From the NCBI GenBank assembly GCA_028291545.1, contig JAQGHR010000097.1, positions 1-64,000 on the forward strand: a stretch of 64,000 nucleotides of DNA, read 5' to 3'. Position 1 is the first letter of the stretch, and every line of letters starts with the position of its first letter. A program made the position numbers and the translations under genes. This DNA is from Planctomycetota bacterium. Lineage in GTDB: Bacteria; Planctomycetota; Planctomycetia; Isosphaerales; Isosphaeraceae. Below are positions 54,943-64,000 of the stretch, piece by piece. The notes beneath the pieces are model-generated. The model did not search any database and was not told where the DNA came from. It saw only the letters and a list, made by a program, of their open reading frames with translations.

Positions 54943-55959
54943 ATGACACCGATCCTCTCCTACGTCTCCGCGCTCGTCCTGTCCTTTTCATTCCCAGCCT
55001 CCGGATTCCAGTCTGTCGACGCCCCCAAGTTCGGGGTGAAGGCCGAACTTCCGAAGTCGTGGAAGGTCGTCATTCGCGAGAAGGATGACAGGGTGTTCGT
55101 CGCACTGATCCCGCAGACGGACCCGGAGCGTCCCGGAGTCGTTGCGTGCGAACTTGGGCTGGCGCCCGAGTCCCTCGATGAATATCGCACCCGAATTGAT
55201 GGCAACGCCAAGCGTGGCGGCCGTCCCGGCAAGCTCGTCCGCAATGAGGTCCTCAAGACGCCGAAGGGCGACCGCCTCGAATCGCTCTGGGAATTCCGGC
55301 CCGCGCCCATCAGCCTTTGGCGGGAGCTGAGCGTCCGCGTCATCGCCAATCGCCAGATGTACACATTCCTACTCAACGTCGACGAAGCCAGCTATGCGGA
55401 GGCGAAGAAGGCGTTCGACACCATGGTCAGCTCAGTGGTCCTTACACCTCCGAACACCGGCGCGGATCTCATCCACAAGGCCAAGAACCGCTGGTCGCAG
55501 CGCGAGTTCAAGTTCGCCCTCGATCTGCCCGCCGACTGGAGCCCCGCGCTCGCTCCCGATGAGGTGGCTCTGTTTTACGCCAATGGTCCGGCGCATGGAA
55601 TCTGGTCCGATAACGCGCTGGTCATCGCGCAGAAGCATCGTCCCCTCGATCTCAAGCATCTGGCCGAGACCTTGCCGGATGCGCTCCGAGGTGAGGAACC
55701 GAACTGCGAGGTGCTGGCGTGCAAGGTGGTGAGCCAGGGCAAGCTCTCGGCGCTGGAGACGGTCGTGAGGACCCGTCGCGGACCATTCTCGATGACGGTC
55801 CTGGAACGCCGGTTCGCGGCCGAGCGGTTCGATTACGAGGTGAAATACACGATCGAGTCGAAGCGGTTCGACGAGCTCGCCCCCCTGCTCCGCAAGAGCC
55901 TCGACAGCTTCGCCGAACTGCCCGGAGACGTGCCGGACGGACCTGGACGACCCGGTTGA
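54943..55959 (+). CDS. Secreted duplicated-domain protein (PsbP/MOG1-like candidate)
   Basis: This 338-aa protein has a signal peptide (ending near ASGFQS) and two similar halves: FGVKAELPKSWKVVIREKDDRVFVALI and FKFALDLPADWSPALAPDEVALFYAN, each followed by a VV.TRRG-like or WREL strand and a basic-hydrophobic helix before the end. The pattern 'LP.dW' followed by strands is that of PsbP/MOG1-like (DUF1795) folds. It is 43 bases downstream of the 617-aa gene but has its own signal, so a link is not proven. Confidence 0.6.
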   Translation: MTPILSYVSALVLSFSFPASGFQSVDAPKFGVKAELPKSWKVVIREKDDRVFVALIPQTDPERPGVVACELGLAPESLDEYRTRIDGNAKRGGRPGKLVRNEVLKTPKGDRLESLWEFRPAPISLWRELSVRVIANRQMYTFLLNVDEASYAEAKKAFDTMVSSVVLTPPNTGADLIHKAKNRWSQREFKFALDLPADWSPALAPDEVALFYANGPAHGIWSDNALVIAQKHRPLDLKHLAETLPDALRGEEPNCEVLACKVVSQGKLSALETVVRTRRGPFSMTVLERRFAAERFDYEVKYTIESKRFDELAPLLRKSLDSFAELPGDVPDGPGRPG

Positions 55960-56084
55960 TGAATCACCTCTGCCTCATCGACGGACCCGCTGATCATAGC
56001 TGAAAAAGCGGCAGGCCGGGTCTGCCCTCCCGGCGAGGCGGCGGTTACAATGCGGACCCAGGATTCCGCCGCCACGTCCCAAGG

Positions 56085-58715
56085 ATGCCGGCTTCGATGC
56101 CCAGACAACGGAGTGTCCGCGAACTCTCCTCGGGGGAGCCGTCGGCCATTGAGAACGATCCTCTGGCCCTACTTTCTGCGCCGCTGCGCGATTGGTTTTC
56201 TCGCGATTTCCCGGACGGGCCGACCCCCGCGCAATCGCTCGCGTGGCCTGCGATCAAAAGCGGCGAGAACCTTCTGCTCGTCTCTCCAACCGGCACGGGC
56301 AAGACCCTGGCGGCATTTCTGGCGATCCTCGACGGCCTCCACCGCGAGCATGCCGCGGGGACTCTGCGCGAGGGCCTCCGATGCGTGTACATCTCGCCGC
56401 TGCGGAGCCTGGGTTACGACATTGAACGAAATCTCACCGGACCTCTCGACGCCATCCGCCGCGAGATCCGGCTCGAACGCTCCCCCGTGACCGTTGGCGT
56501 GCGGACCGGCGATACGTCGTCGAGTGTGAGAAAAGGGCTACGCACCCGGCCGCCGCATGTCCTGATCACGACACCCGAGAGCCTGTCTCTCCTGCTCAGC
56601 CAGTCCGCCTGGCACGAGATCTGGCGGGGTGTCGAACATCTCATCCTCGACGAGATTCACGCCCTCGTTCCCACCAAGCGGGGCGCGGACTTGATGGCGA
56701 GTGCCGAACGGTTGTCGGCCCGATGCGCCCGCGACCCCGCGCGCGTCGGCCTGTCGGCCACCTGCAATCCGGCCGAACCGGTGGCGGCGTTCCTTGTCGG
56801 CCCCAGTCGCTCATGCCGGGTCGTTGTGGCCCCGGCACCGGCCGGTAACAAGCCGCCCGATCTCGTCGTCGCGAGTCTCATCCGTCGCGAGGAAGCCCAT
56901 CATCGGGGACTGAGCTATGGACGATTGCTCAAGAAGTTACGGCACGATATCGGCAACAATCGCACGACTATCGTCTTCGCCAACACGCGAGCCCTGACCG
57001 AGAAGATCACACACGACCTGAGACGGACGCTGGATTCGGGTTCAGCATCCGTCGCCGCGCATCATTCCGCACTCGATGCCTCGCGCAGGCGAGAGGTCGA
57101 ATCGGCCCTGAAATCGGGGGACATGCGGGCCGTTGTCACGAGCACCAGCCTGGAGCTAGGCGTGGATATCGGCACGGCCGACCTGACCTCGATGGTGGGA
57201 CTTCCCGGGAGCACGTCCCGCTGCCTGCAGCGCGTGGGCCGAGCCGGTCATCGCGTCGGGGCCATGACGCGAGGCGTCATCTACGCGGCCACCGCCGCCG
57301 AATTGGCGGGAGCCGTCGTCACGGTCGAAGCCGCCCTGGCGGGACGAGTTGAGCCACTTCGGCCCATCAATTCACCTCTGGACGTCCTCTGCCAGCAGTT
57401 GATCGGCATGGCCAGCGGTGACGAGTGGTCCGCCGACGGGGCGTTCGACCTCTTGAGGCGATCGGCCCCATTTGCATCCTTGTTGCGAGCCGACTTCGAC
57501 GCTTGCCTGGACTTCCTGGCGGGTGACCTCGCCTCCCCCCCGGGCGCCTTCGAACCGGAACCGGGGGCTGCGCCCAAGTGGACGGCCCCACGGATCTGGA
57601 AATCGCGGGGGTTGTTCTCGGTTCGCAATCGCCGGGTCATTCGCTGGTTCTGGTCCAACGTCGGGACGATCACGTCGGAGGAGTCGGTCCGAGTCCTTGT
57701 CGACGGCCGTGAAATCGGGTCTCTCGAAGGGAACTATGCCGAACGCCTCCAGGCGGGTGATCAATTCGTGCTCGACGGCCGCACGCTCAAGTTCGGCAAG
57801 CTGGACGGCTTCACCGTGATCGCCCAACCTTCAGACGGCGAGTCGGAGTTACCCCGATGGTCGAGCGATCGGCAGTCGCTCTCCGCCGATCTCGCTCATG
57901 CTTTGGTGGCCTTCCGCGAAGAAGCGGCACGCCTCTTGACCGAGGGTGCCTCGGCCTTGCGTGCCTGGCTCATCGAGGGTCACGGCCTGGAACCCGACGC
58001 GGCCGGTGTTCTCGAGGATCTTCTCTCCGCTCAAGAGCAGCTTAGCGAAGTTCCCCCTCGCGGCGGACTCCTCGTCGAAGAGTGGCCCGGCGACGAGGGG
58101 TTCTCCTATGCCTTCCACGTGCCGCTTGCCCGCTCCGCCTGCGAGGCCCTCGGCCGGGCGGTTTCCGCAAGGATGGGTCGCCGTTTCGGCAGAGACCTTG
58201 CGCTCGCGGTCGCCGATCTCGGATTCACGATCCGAACCCCTGACGCGGCGCGAATTTGTCCGGGCGACCTGCCCGCCCTCCTTGACCCGAGGAATCTCGA
58301 CGACGACATTCTGGACGGACTCGATCGTGGCGAATTGCTCGCTCGCCGCTTCCGCCACGTCGCCGGGACGGCCATGATGGTCCTGCGGCGACCTGACGGG
58401 GGCAAAACGCGAGTCGGCGGCATGCTCTGGGTCAGCAATCGCCTCTATCCTCTTGTGAAGGCGTCCTGTCCCGAGCATCCGTTACTGCGAGAGACGAGGC
58501 GCGAAGTGCTGGAAGAACTTCTGGACTCGCGCGCGGCGATCGCGTGGATCGAGTCCAATCCCCCGATACGGTTCCGCTCGCTCGATGGCCCGTCGCCGTT
58601 CGCGGTGGCGTGGATTGACGCGAGCGGCGCCGAGGCATTGCGGTTCGAGACACCACGCGACGCACTGCGACGGCTCCATGCACGGCTTGTTGGGACGGGG
58701 GGCACGCCCTCGTGA
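56085..58715 (+). CDS. lhr: Lhr-type DEAD/DEAH ATP-dependent helicase
   Basis: This 876-aa protein is a superfamily 2 helicase of the Lhr-core type. Motif I is SPTGTGKT, motif II LILDEIHAL, motif III LSATCN, with motif VI LQRVGRAGHR. A long C-terminal winged-helix and Lhr domain follows. Members unwind DNA and DNA:RNA duplexes with 3'-5' polarity and are linked to DNA damage responses. The stop overlaps the start of the phosphoesterase gene (GTGA at 58712-58715). In Pseudomonas the equivalent pair travels with an ATP-dependent DNA ligase and an exonuclease, neither of which is here. Confidence 0.85.
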   Translation: MPASMPRQRSVRELSSGEPSAIENDPLALLSAPLRDWFSRDFPDGPTPAQSLAWPAIKSGENLLLVSPTGTGKTLAAFLAILDGLHREHAAGTLREGLRCVYISPLRSLGYDIERNLTGPLDAIRREIRLERSPVTVGVRTGDTSSSVRKGLRTRPPHVLITTPESLSLLLSQSAWHEIWRGVEHLILDEIHALVPTKRGADLMASAERLSARCARDPARVGLSATCNPAEPVAAFLVGPSRSCRVVVAPAPAGNKPPDLVVASLIRREEAHHRGLSYGRLLKKLRHDIGNNRTTIVFANTRALTEKITHDLRRTLDSGSASVAAHHSALDASRRREVESALKSGDMRAVVTSTSLELGVDIGTADLTSMVGLPGSTSRCLQRVGRAGHRVGAMTRGVIYAATAAELAGAVVTVEAALAGRVEPLRPINSPLDVLCQQLIGMASGDEWSADGAFDLLRRSAPFASLLRADFDACLDFLAGDLASPPGAFEPEPGAAPKWTAPRIWKSRGLFSVRNRRVIRWFWSNVGTITSEESVRVLVDGREIGSLEGNYAERLQAGDQFVLDGRTLKFGKLDGFTVIAQPSDGESELPRWSSDRQSLSADLAHALVAFREEAARLLTEGASALRAWLIEGHGLEPDAAGVLEDLLSAQEQLSEVPPRGGLLVEEWPGDEGFSYAFHVPLARSACEALGRAVSARMGRRFGRDLALAVADLGFTIRTPDAARICPGDLPALLDPRNLDDDILDGLDRGELLARRFRHVAGTAMMVLRRPDGGKTRVGGMLWVSNRLYPLVKASCPEHPLLRETRREVLEELLDSRAAIAWIESNPPIRFRSLDGPSPFAVAWIDASGAEALRFETPRDALRRLHARLVGTGGTPS

Positions 58716-59404
58716 GCGTTTCCATGACGAGTGTGTCCGCGCCTGGCTTGCTCTCGCCTCCCGAATTGTCCGGCTGGTCGTTGGCGCCCGAGGGAGCCGC
58801 AGTTCACCTCGCCGAAGGAACGGCCGTGATCGCCGACGTCCATCTCGGCTACGAATGGGCGCGCGGATCACGGGGAGATTGCATTCCGCCGCACTCGCTC
58901 AGGGAGACGGTGTCGAAGCTGGAAACCCTGCTGAGCCGAGTCTCGATCACTCGCCTGATCATCGCGGGCGACCTCGTCGAATCGGCAGGCCCGTGCGCGA
59001 GAACCGCGAACGATGTGGCGAGCCTGTTCTCGTGGCTGAAGGCACGCGGCGTCGAAGCGGTCTGGATTCGAGGAAATCACGATCCTGCCCGAGGGCAACC
59101 GACAGCGTGCGAGTTAGACGGCTGGAGGATCTCACACGGGGATCGGGGTCTGGGCGAGGGGAAGTCCATGATTGGACACCATCACCCCGCGCTCAAAACG
59201 GCCGGACTGTCCGCGCCGTGCTTCCTGGTCGGTCACGAAACGATCGTCCTTCCCGCCTTTTCTCCCAATTCCGCGGGCCTGGACGTGGGGACCGGACGAT
59301 TGCCTCGCCCACTTCATCGCGAGCCGTTGCGATGTGTGGCCGGGCTTGGGGAGGAATTGCTGGACTTCGGCCCGATCGCGGCGCTGGCGGCAAAGCTCCT
59401 GTAG
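58712..59404 (+). CDS. pdeM: PdeM-like (ligase-associated) metallophosphoesterase
   Basis: This 230-aa protein has the calcineurin-like motifs IADVHLGYE, AGDLVES, RGNHDPA, SHGD and GHHHPA. The form 'IADVHLGYE...WI.GNHD...ISHGD...HHHPA' and the position directly after an Lhr-type helicase match PdeM, the phosphoesterase of bacterial Lhr operons with a proposed role in DNA repair. GTG 58712 overlaps the helicase stop; ATG 58724 is the alternative. Confidence 0.8.
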   Translation: MSVSMTSVSAPGLLSPPELSGWSLAPEGAAVHLAEGTAVIADVHLGYEWARGSRGDCIPPHSLRETVSKLETLLSRVSITRLIIAGDLVESAGPCARTANDVASLFSWLKARGVEAVWIRGNHDPARGQPTACELDGWRISHGDRGLGEGKSMIGHHHPALKTAGLSAPCFLVGHETIVLPAFSPNSAGLDVGTGRLPRPLHREPLRCVAGLGEELLDFGPIAALAAKLL

Positions 59405-59436
59405 GCTGTCTGTCAGGACACCTCTTTTTCAACGGA

Positions 59437-61827
59437 TCAGGACTTCGACGGCTTTGGGGGAGGAGTCGGTTTCGCCACTTCCCACTTGGGGATCATGCGC
59501 GTCAAGTGTTCGCGAACATCTTCGCGCAATTTCTTGTCGGCATGAGGTGTAAGATCGCTCAGCTTGAGAGCGAACCAGGCCTGCTCGACGGCCTCGGGGT
59601 AGAGTTCGAGATCGGCGAGTGCCTCCGCAAATTCTGCGCGCAGGGACGAGTCGGTCGGATAGAGGATGCAGGCTTTCCGGCAGGCATCACGGCGGTCAAT
59701 GCGAATCCGATAGCGTTCGCCCTCGACGAGGTTCGGGAGTTCCAGAAATTCTCGAGCCCAGGCGGCACGAAGGCGTTGGGCGAGGAGCGATTTCGGATCG
59801 CGCGGACGAGTCCTCGCACTCTTGAGGCCGGAATCAATTCGGTGCCATGTAAAATCATCGGATGGACGGCCGCGACGTCGCCATTCCAGCCCTTCCAGAT
59901 TCGCGCGGGCGATCCGGGCGCGAGAACCGTATCGATCGGCCTCCGCGGCCTGACGATACAAGTCATCCGCTCGCTTGGCATCGGCGGTCACACCCATCAG
60001 GGCCGTTTCCGCGGCGCTCATGGCCGATTGCGCCCGGAAAAACGGCAGAACCGTGCCGATATAGGTCCCGAGCACGGCCGCGAGACACGCCCCGACCGCG
60101 AAAGTCAGCTCTCGTCCACCGAACGGTCGCCGAAGGCCCGATCGGCGATCTTCACGAAGATTCTGCCCAAGCGCCAGCATGCCCCAAAGCATGAGCGAGA
60201 CCGGCGCAAACCCGATTCCGCCCGCCGCCAGGAGGTTCACGACGATGGCCACCACCCCGAGCCCCAAGGCCTCGGCCGCGATCGGGGCGCGGTTCCAGAG
60301 CTGCCGTCCAATGGTAGCCGCCAGGCCCCAACTCACGGTGAGGATCAGCAGCCTTGAAGCGGACTCAGGATCAAAGGGGTTGATGCGGACGAGGACTATC
60401 GCCAACAGCGAGCCTCCCAATCCCGCCGAGACGACAAGCCATGTCGTGGAATACGGCGCGTCCGGCTCATCGTCATGAGCGCTCGATGCGACGGCCTGCG
60501 AGGAATTCGTGCGACCGAAGATCTCGCGTAGCCCGAACCCAAGAGCGAACAACATCGCAACGACTGCCGGTAATCCAGCCGTGGCCCAGACCTCCAGGAC
60601 GAAGTTGTGCGGGTCGGTAATCTCCTCACTCGCTTGCGGGAGCTTGTGCTGCAAATAGGGACCGGCGAAGTTTCCTGGGCCGAGACCAGACCACCAGCGG
60701 CTCGGCCCGTACCAGATCACGCCCCAGGCCCCTCGCCAGTACTCCGCGCGATACGTGAGCGACTTGGTTGACTCGGTCAAGACCTGGCGATCGAGTTGCC
60801 CCGCCATCGCGGCCACGGCCACCAGCACGGCGAGGGTGCCGGTCAGACCCAGACCGACCAAGGCGATCGTGCGGGATGAAACGCGACGGCGTTCTCGCCA
60901 CGCAAACAACGCGAGCGCGACCAGGAGGCCCAGATACGCGCTGCGGCTCTTGGTCAGGAGAAAACACAGGAGCACGGCCAGCAGCGCCGGCGAGATCAAG
61001 AAGAACAGCCCGGCGCGTGCGTCCGCAGACTCGGCGAGTTCATCCGATGGCGAGGACGTGGCCGGTCGCCGGGCGATTCCTCGCAGGAACACGCACAGTC
61101 CGAGGATCATCGGGCCGACGAGGAACCCGGCGAGGGTGTTCGTCAGCGCGAACGTCGCCACCGGCTCGCGAGAGCCGATCAATCGATCGGCGAAGCGCTT
61201 GACCTGGATCGCGTCCGCATTGGGATCCAGCCCCGCGCGTCGCATCGCCTCGCGAGGATTCGCCCGGAAGAAGGCCCGAGCCTCCGGCATCTCGACGACC
61301 GATTGATAGAGCCCGTAGACGGAGACGGCCACCGCCGTGGCGACGAGAATCCCGGCCAGAGCCGACGATTCCGCGCGATGGCGAGGGAGGTTCCGCAAGA
61401 GGAGATACGCCAGGCCCACGGCGATCCACTCCCACGCGAAGTTGATCGCGATCCGCCGGTCGGCCGCGTGAGTGGCGCTGAGCGCGACCAGCCCGAACAG
61501 GGCGACCACGCCAAGGTCGGCCCACGATCGACGGAGACGGAGCCCGCCTTCGAGCCACATTCCGGCCACTGCGATCACGGCGGTGACCAGCATCATCAAC
61601 GACCAAAGCAAGCTCGTGCCCGAGTCGGCCTCGGACCGGAATTCCGCGGGCCAGTAGGCGCGGGCGACGATCAGGGCGCCCGTCAGGCCGAGGGCGACCC
61701 GACGAAACGTCTCACCCAATGTCGCGGCGGCGGGCTCAACGTCGCCCATCAGTCCGGAGGGCAAGGCTGATGGCTCGGGGGGCGTTGCGGCACTTACTGG
61801 GATGGATCTGAGCTTGCGGCGCGACAT
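59437..61827 (-). CDS. O-antigen ligase-like membrane protein with C-terminal TPR-like region
   Basis: This 796-aa protein has about twelve membrane segments in its first ~560 residues, with a periplasmic loop that contains 'YRAEYWRGAWGVIWYGPSRWW', the WaaL/Wzy-type 'R..yw..a' segment, plus DPHNFVLEVWATAG (the conserved H). The C-terminal ~200 residues are soluble and helical, TPR-like (SSLRAEFAEALADLELYPEAVEQAWFAL). It should attach or polymerise polysaccharide on a polyprenyl carrier. It lies 24 bases after the WecA-like gene on the same strand, consistent with a polysaccharide operon. Confidence 0.75.
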   Translation of the reverse strand: MSRRKLRSIPVSAATPPEPSALPSGLMGDVEPAAATLGETFRRVALGLTGALIVARAYWPAEFRSEADSGTSLLWSLMMLVTAVIAVAGMWLEGGLRLRRSWADLGVVALFGLVALSATHAADRRIAINFAWEWIAVGLAYLLLRNLPRHRAESSALAGILVATAVAVSVYGLYQSVVEMPEARAFFRANPREAMRRAGLDPNADAIQVKRFADRLIGSREPVATFALTNTLAGFLVGPMILGLCVFLRGIARRPATSSPSDELAESADARAGLFFLISPALLAVLLCFLLTKSRSAYLGLLVALALFAWRERRRVSSRTIALVGLGLTGTLAVLVAVAAMAGQLDRQVLTESTKSLTYRAEYWRGAWGVIWYGPSRWWSGLGPGNFAGPYLQHKLPQASEEITDPHNFVLEVWATAGLPAVVAMLFALGFGLREIFGRTNSSQAVASSAHDDEPDAPYSTTWLVVSAGLGGSLLAIVLVRINPFDPESASRLLILTVSWGLAATIGRQLWNRAPIAAEALGLGVVAIVVNLLAAGGIGFAPVSLMLWGMLALGQNLREDRRSGLRRPFGGRELTFAVGACLAAVLGTYIGTVLPFFRAQSAMSAAETALMGVTADAKRADDLYRQAAEADRYGSRARIARANLEGLEWRRRGRPSDDFTWHRIDSGLKSARTRPRDPKSLLAQRLRAAWAREFLELPNLVEGERYRIRIDRRDACRKACILYPTDSSLRAEFAEALADLELYPEAVEQAWFALKLSDLTPHADKKLREDVREHLTRMIPKWEVAKPTPPPKPSKS

Positions 61828-61851
61828 CGGAACTTCCTGGCTCGTGAGGGA

Positions 61852-62931
61852 TCACGCCTTGCCCGTCGAGACCTCGAGCACGGCCACAAGGCCGAGTAGG
61901 CAGATCGTCTGAGCGACGATCACGGCCGCGCCAAACGCGGTGTTTACCTGACTCAAGAGCAGTGATCCGAGGCCTCCGGCGAGTGTGATCAATCCAATCG
62001 TCGCGACCGCCCGCGCCGGGGTCAATCCCCGGTCAACCAGGCGATGCGAAAGATGGCAACGATCCGGCTGAAACGGGCTGCGACCCTCGCGGAGGCGAAT
62101 CAACACGACCGAGGCGGTATCGTAGAGGGGGACCGCCATGACGAGGAGCGGCGTGACGATTCCATAAGGGGGAAACCCCGCTCGCGTGAACGTCCCGGCG
62201 ACGGTCAGAGTACCGAGCAGGAAACCAAGAAAGTTGCTGCCGGCGTCTCCCATGAAGAGCCGCGCCGGGGGTCGGTTATGCAGGAGGAATCCCGCCAACG
62301 CCCCCACCAGCACGAGCAGAACGGCCGGCACGAAGAGACTCCCGACGGCGACCTGTGCCCCGACGAAGAGCAGCGCGGCGATCAGGCCGACACTGGCCGC
62401 GAGGCCGTCCATGTTGTCCAGGAAATTGAAGGCGTTGGTCAGGCCGACGATCCAAAAAACGGTCAGGGCCGCCATCAGGAATCTGGTCGCCGAGCCTCCC
62501 GCTTGAAACAGCGTGACGCGATCCCCGGTCAGAACGAAGGCGATGGCGACGGCAAACTGGACGAGGATTCGGGGCTGCCAGCCCAGCTTGAACCGATCGT
62601 CCAGAAGCCCGAGAACCATGATCGCGGTCGAGAGGCCGACGATGACACCCAGCTCTCCAATTCGATCCAGAGCGCCCTGAGCATGGATCGCCAGATCGGG
62701 CGGAAGCCACGAATGCCCAAATTTCAGGGCGAGGACGCCCGTCGAAAGGACCAATGCGGTCGTCATCCAGATTGCCACGCCTCCACCCAGGGGCGTGGGA
62801 GCCTCATGAGCTTTGCGTGCGTCGGGTTTATCGATCAGGCCGATCCGTGGGGCGACCCGACGGGCAATGGCGCATAAAATTGCACTTAGCACCATGGCAT
62901 AGCCGACGATTCCCACCGCAGCGAGGGTCAC
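61852..62931 (-). CDS. WecA/MraY-family polyprenyl-phosphate sugar-1-phosphate transferase
   Basis: This 359-aa membrane protein has about eleven segments and the family motifs: KAHEAPTPLGGG near the N-terminus, LLDDRFKL (Asp-Asp, Mg2+), NAFNFLDNMDGLA and GDAGSNFLGFLLG, and a late HLSHRLVDRGL (His-rich sugar-binding loop). It transfers a sugar-1-phosphate, usually GlcNAc-1-P, from UDP to undecaprenyl phosphate. The WecA-like loop form suggests O-antigen or teichoic-type synthesis rather than MraY. The ligase-like gene follows on the same strand. Confidence 0.88.
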   Translation of the reverse strand: MTLAAVGIVGYAMVLSAILCAIARRVAPRIGLIDKPDARKAHEAPTPLGGGVAIWMTTALVLSTGVLALKFGHSWLPPDLAIHAQGALDRIGELGVIVGLSTAIMVLGLLDDRFKLGWQPRILVQFAVAIAFVLTGDRVTLFQAGGSATRFLMAALTVFWIVGLTNAFNFLDNMDGLAASVGLIAALLFVGAQVAVGSLFVPAVLLVLVGALAGFLLHNRPPARLFMGDAGSNFLGFLLGTLTVAGTFTRAGFPPYGIVTPLLVMAVPLYDTASVVLIRLREGRSPFQPDRCHLSHRLVDRGLTPARAVATIGLITLAGGLGSLLLSQVNTAFGAAVIVAQTICLLGLVAVLEVSTGKA

Positions 62932-63022
62932 GATCCCGCCCTCTGTATTTCCGATACCCTCTCCGTGTCTGAAAGATCCGGATGGAGCCCACCACGGCGA
63001 GGCCAGGTCCGCACGTCGCAGA

Positions 63023-63301
63023 TCATGGCTTCGCCCCCTCGCGCTCGCTCTCGGTCTCGGCCTTCATCGCCTTGAGGTTGGCCAGGCTGAGGGCCAGCAG
63101 CAGCATCAAGAGGCCGACAACAAGCCCTGATACGCCCAGCAAACTCGCCCATTCCACCAGGCGGTCCGGGGGCCAGCCGCTCCGCCGGCCGCCCGAGAGG
63201 ATCCAGACGAGCCCGAATGGTCCGCCGAAGCTCGCGATCGACATGATCCCGAGAAGGAGGATGGGCAGCTTTGACACCGTGGCAGATCGGCGACGGCTCA
63301 T
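63023..63301 (-). CDS. Small two-segment membrane protein after proS
   Basis: This 92-aa protein has two hydrophobic segments (about residues 11-31 and 45-70) and a basic-acidic end (KAMKAETESEREGAKP). Its ATG 63301 overlaps the proS stop by four bases (ATGA), so it is translated with proS. The open frame further upstream is antisense-like. No family recognised. Confidence 0.65.
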   Translation of the reverse strand: MSRRRSATVSKLPILLLGIMSIASFGGPFGLVWILSGGRRSGWPPDRLVEWASLLGVSGLVVGLLMLLLALSLANLKAMKAETESEREGAKP

Positions 63302-64000
63302 TGTTCGCCGCTCCTCGCCGCGGCTCGCGCCGCGCGCCGCTCGGCGGCCTTCGTGGCCAGGGCCTCTCGGGCGGCGACGACCTCCGCCAGGATCGTTTCC
63401 CCGGCAGTCGCCGCGGCGACGTTGTGCGCGGCGGAGTCGGTACGCCACTTGACCTCGACGGTGCCTTCCTTCAGCCCGCGCTCGCCGATCACGATCCGCA
63501 GGGGGATGCCGATCAGGTCGGCGTCCTTGAATTTCACCCCGGGTCGCCCCTCGCGATCGTCGATCAGGACGTCCAGGCCCGCCGCTTCAAAATCCTTGGC
63601 CAGCCCGTCGGCCAGTTGCATCACCGCCTCGTTCTGGAGCTGCAAGGGGACGACGATCACGTCGTATGGGGCGAGGTTTAGCGGCCAGATGATCCCATTT
63701 TCGTCGTGGCTGGCCTCCACGGCCGCCGCGAGGATGCGGTTCACGCCGATGCCGTAACAGCCCATAATCAGGGAATGCGAGAGCCCCTTATCGTCGAGAA
63801 ACGTCGCGCCCATGGCGTCGGAATACTTGGTCCCGAGCTTGAAGACGTGGCCGATCTCGATGCCTTGCCCCACGGTCATCGCCAGGCCCGATCGCGGACA
63901 GGGATCTCCTTCGACGGCGTTGCGAAAATCGCCGACGTGATCCAGGGGAAAGTCGCGGCCCGGGACGACTCCCGTGAGATGCACGTCCATCGCATTGCCG
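63298..64000 (-). CDS. proS: Prolyl-tRNA synthetase, C-terminal part (continues past the window)
   Basis: About 233 codons of the 3' end are present; the gene runs off the right edge. Motif 3 is visible as YGIGVNRILAA, then the class IIa anticodon-binding domain with 'DAGLDVLIDDREGRPGVKFKDADLIGIP'-type text and IVIGERGLKEG. The editing-domain part preceding FKLGTKYSDAMGATFLDD suggests the long bacterial ProS type. It charges tRNA-Pro. The C-terminus is a helical Ala/Arg-rich tail. Its stop overlaps the following small membrane protein gene. Confidence 0.93.
   Translation of the reverse strand, partial: GNAMDVHLTGVVPGRDFPLDHVGDFRNAVEGDPCPRSGLAMTVGQGIEIGHVFKLGTKYSDAMGATFLDDKGLSHSLIMGCYGIGVNRILAAAVEASHDENGIIWPLNLAPYDVIVVPLQLQNEAVMQLADGLAKDFEAAGLDVLIDDREGRPGVKFKDADLIGIPLRIVIGERGLKEGTVEVKWRTDSAAHNVAAATAGETILAEVVAAREALATKAAERRAARAAARSGEQ

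Overview
The window is GC-rich (roughly 65% by eye) chromosomal DNA from a planctomycete, most probably of the Isosphaeraceae type (Singulisphaera/Paludisphaera-like). The evidence is family content: a secreted protein whose N-terminus carries the planctomycete 'LEDRxL' export motif, a DUF1571 protein, Gly/Met-tailed secreted proteins with secretin-like (STN) domains, c-type cytochrome/copper monooxygenase proteins, and an ECF sigma factor paired with a von Willebrand A protein. There is no phage, plasmid, insertion sequence, CRISPR array, rRNA or recognisable tRNA. Genes are dense, on both strands, and mostly in operons of one to four.

Layout. 0.2-4 kb (minus): a cytochrome c/copper monooxygenase gene broken by one in-frame TGA, a GT-C-like membrane protein and an RmlD-like reductase. 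4-9.2 kb: an orphan ParB-domain protein, a GH15-type glucosidase, a sugar isomerase-like protein and csrA. 9.5-16.6 kb: a secreted alpha/beta hydrolase, two metallohydrolases, a DUF2071/membrane/DCC operon, a DUF1571 protein and rimI. 16.7-25 kb: a zinc-ribbon protein, a PQQ-type beta-propeller, a class I amidotransferase-like protein lacking its catalytic Cys, a Rieske / cytochrome b-diheme cytochrome c operon, nrnA and a sugar-nucleotide dehydratase/epimerase. 25-38.2 kb: secreted and envelope proteins, including two with STN-like domains, an HtrA protease, an NtrC-type regulator, and M29 and M28 peptidases. 38.2-43.7 kb: a three-gene iron-type ABC transporter whose ATPase lacks key catalytic motifs, then carA. 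43.8-51 kb: a sialate O-acetylesterase-like protein, a vWA/ECF sigma pair and a large secreted Ig-like protein. 51-56 kb: DUF502, a MoxR-type ATPase coupled to an unrecognised 617-aa protein, and a secreted duplicated-domain protein. 56-59.4 kb: Lhr-type helicase plus PdeM-like phosphoesterase (DNA repair). 59.4-64 kb: O-antigen ligase-like protein, WecA-like transferase, a small membrane protein and the 3' part of proS.

How the genes work together: 20.2-22.6 kb encodes the core of an alternative quinol:electron-acceptor complex. The sugar-nucleotide enzymes, WecA-like transferase and ligase-like protein point to surface polysaccharide synthesis. The many signal peptides and proteases reflect the large secreted and periplasmic proteome of this phylum.

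The most unusual signals are four. (1) At 28.67 kb a 9-A slippery run followed by a hairpin could fuse two consecutive ORFs by -1 frameshifting. (2) A TGA replaces a conserved Trp codon in the first gene. (3) The ABC ATPase has degenerate Q-loop, signature and H-loop motifs. (4) The C26-family protein lacks its nucleophile. All assignments are by reading motifs in the sequence; no database search was possible.
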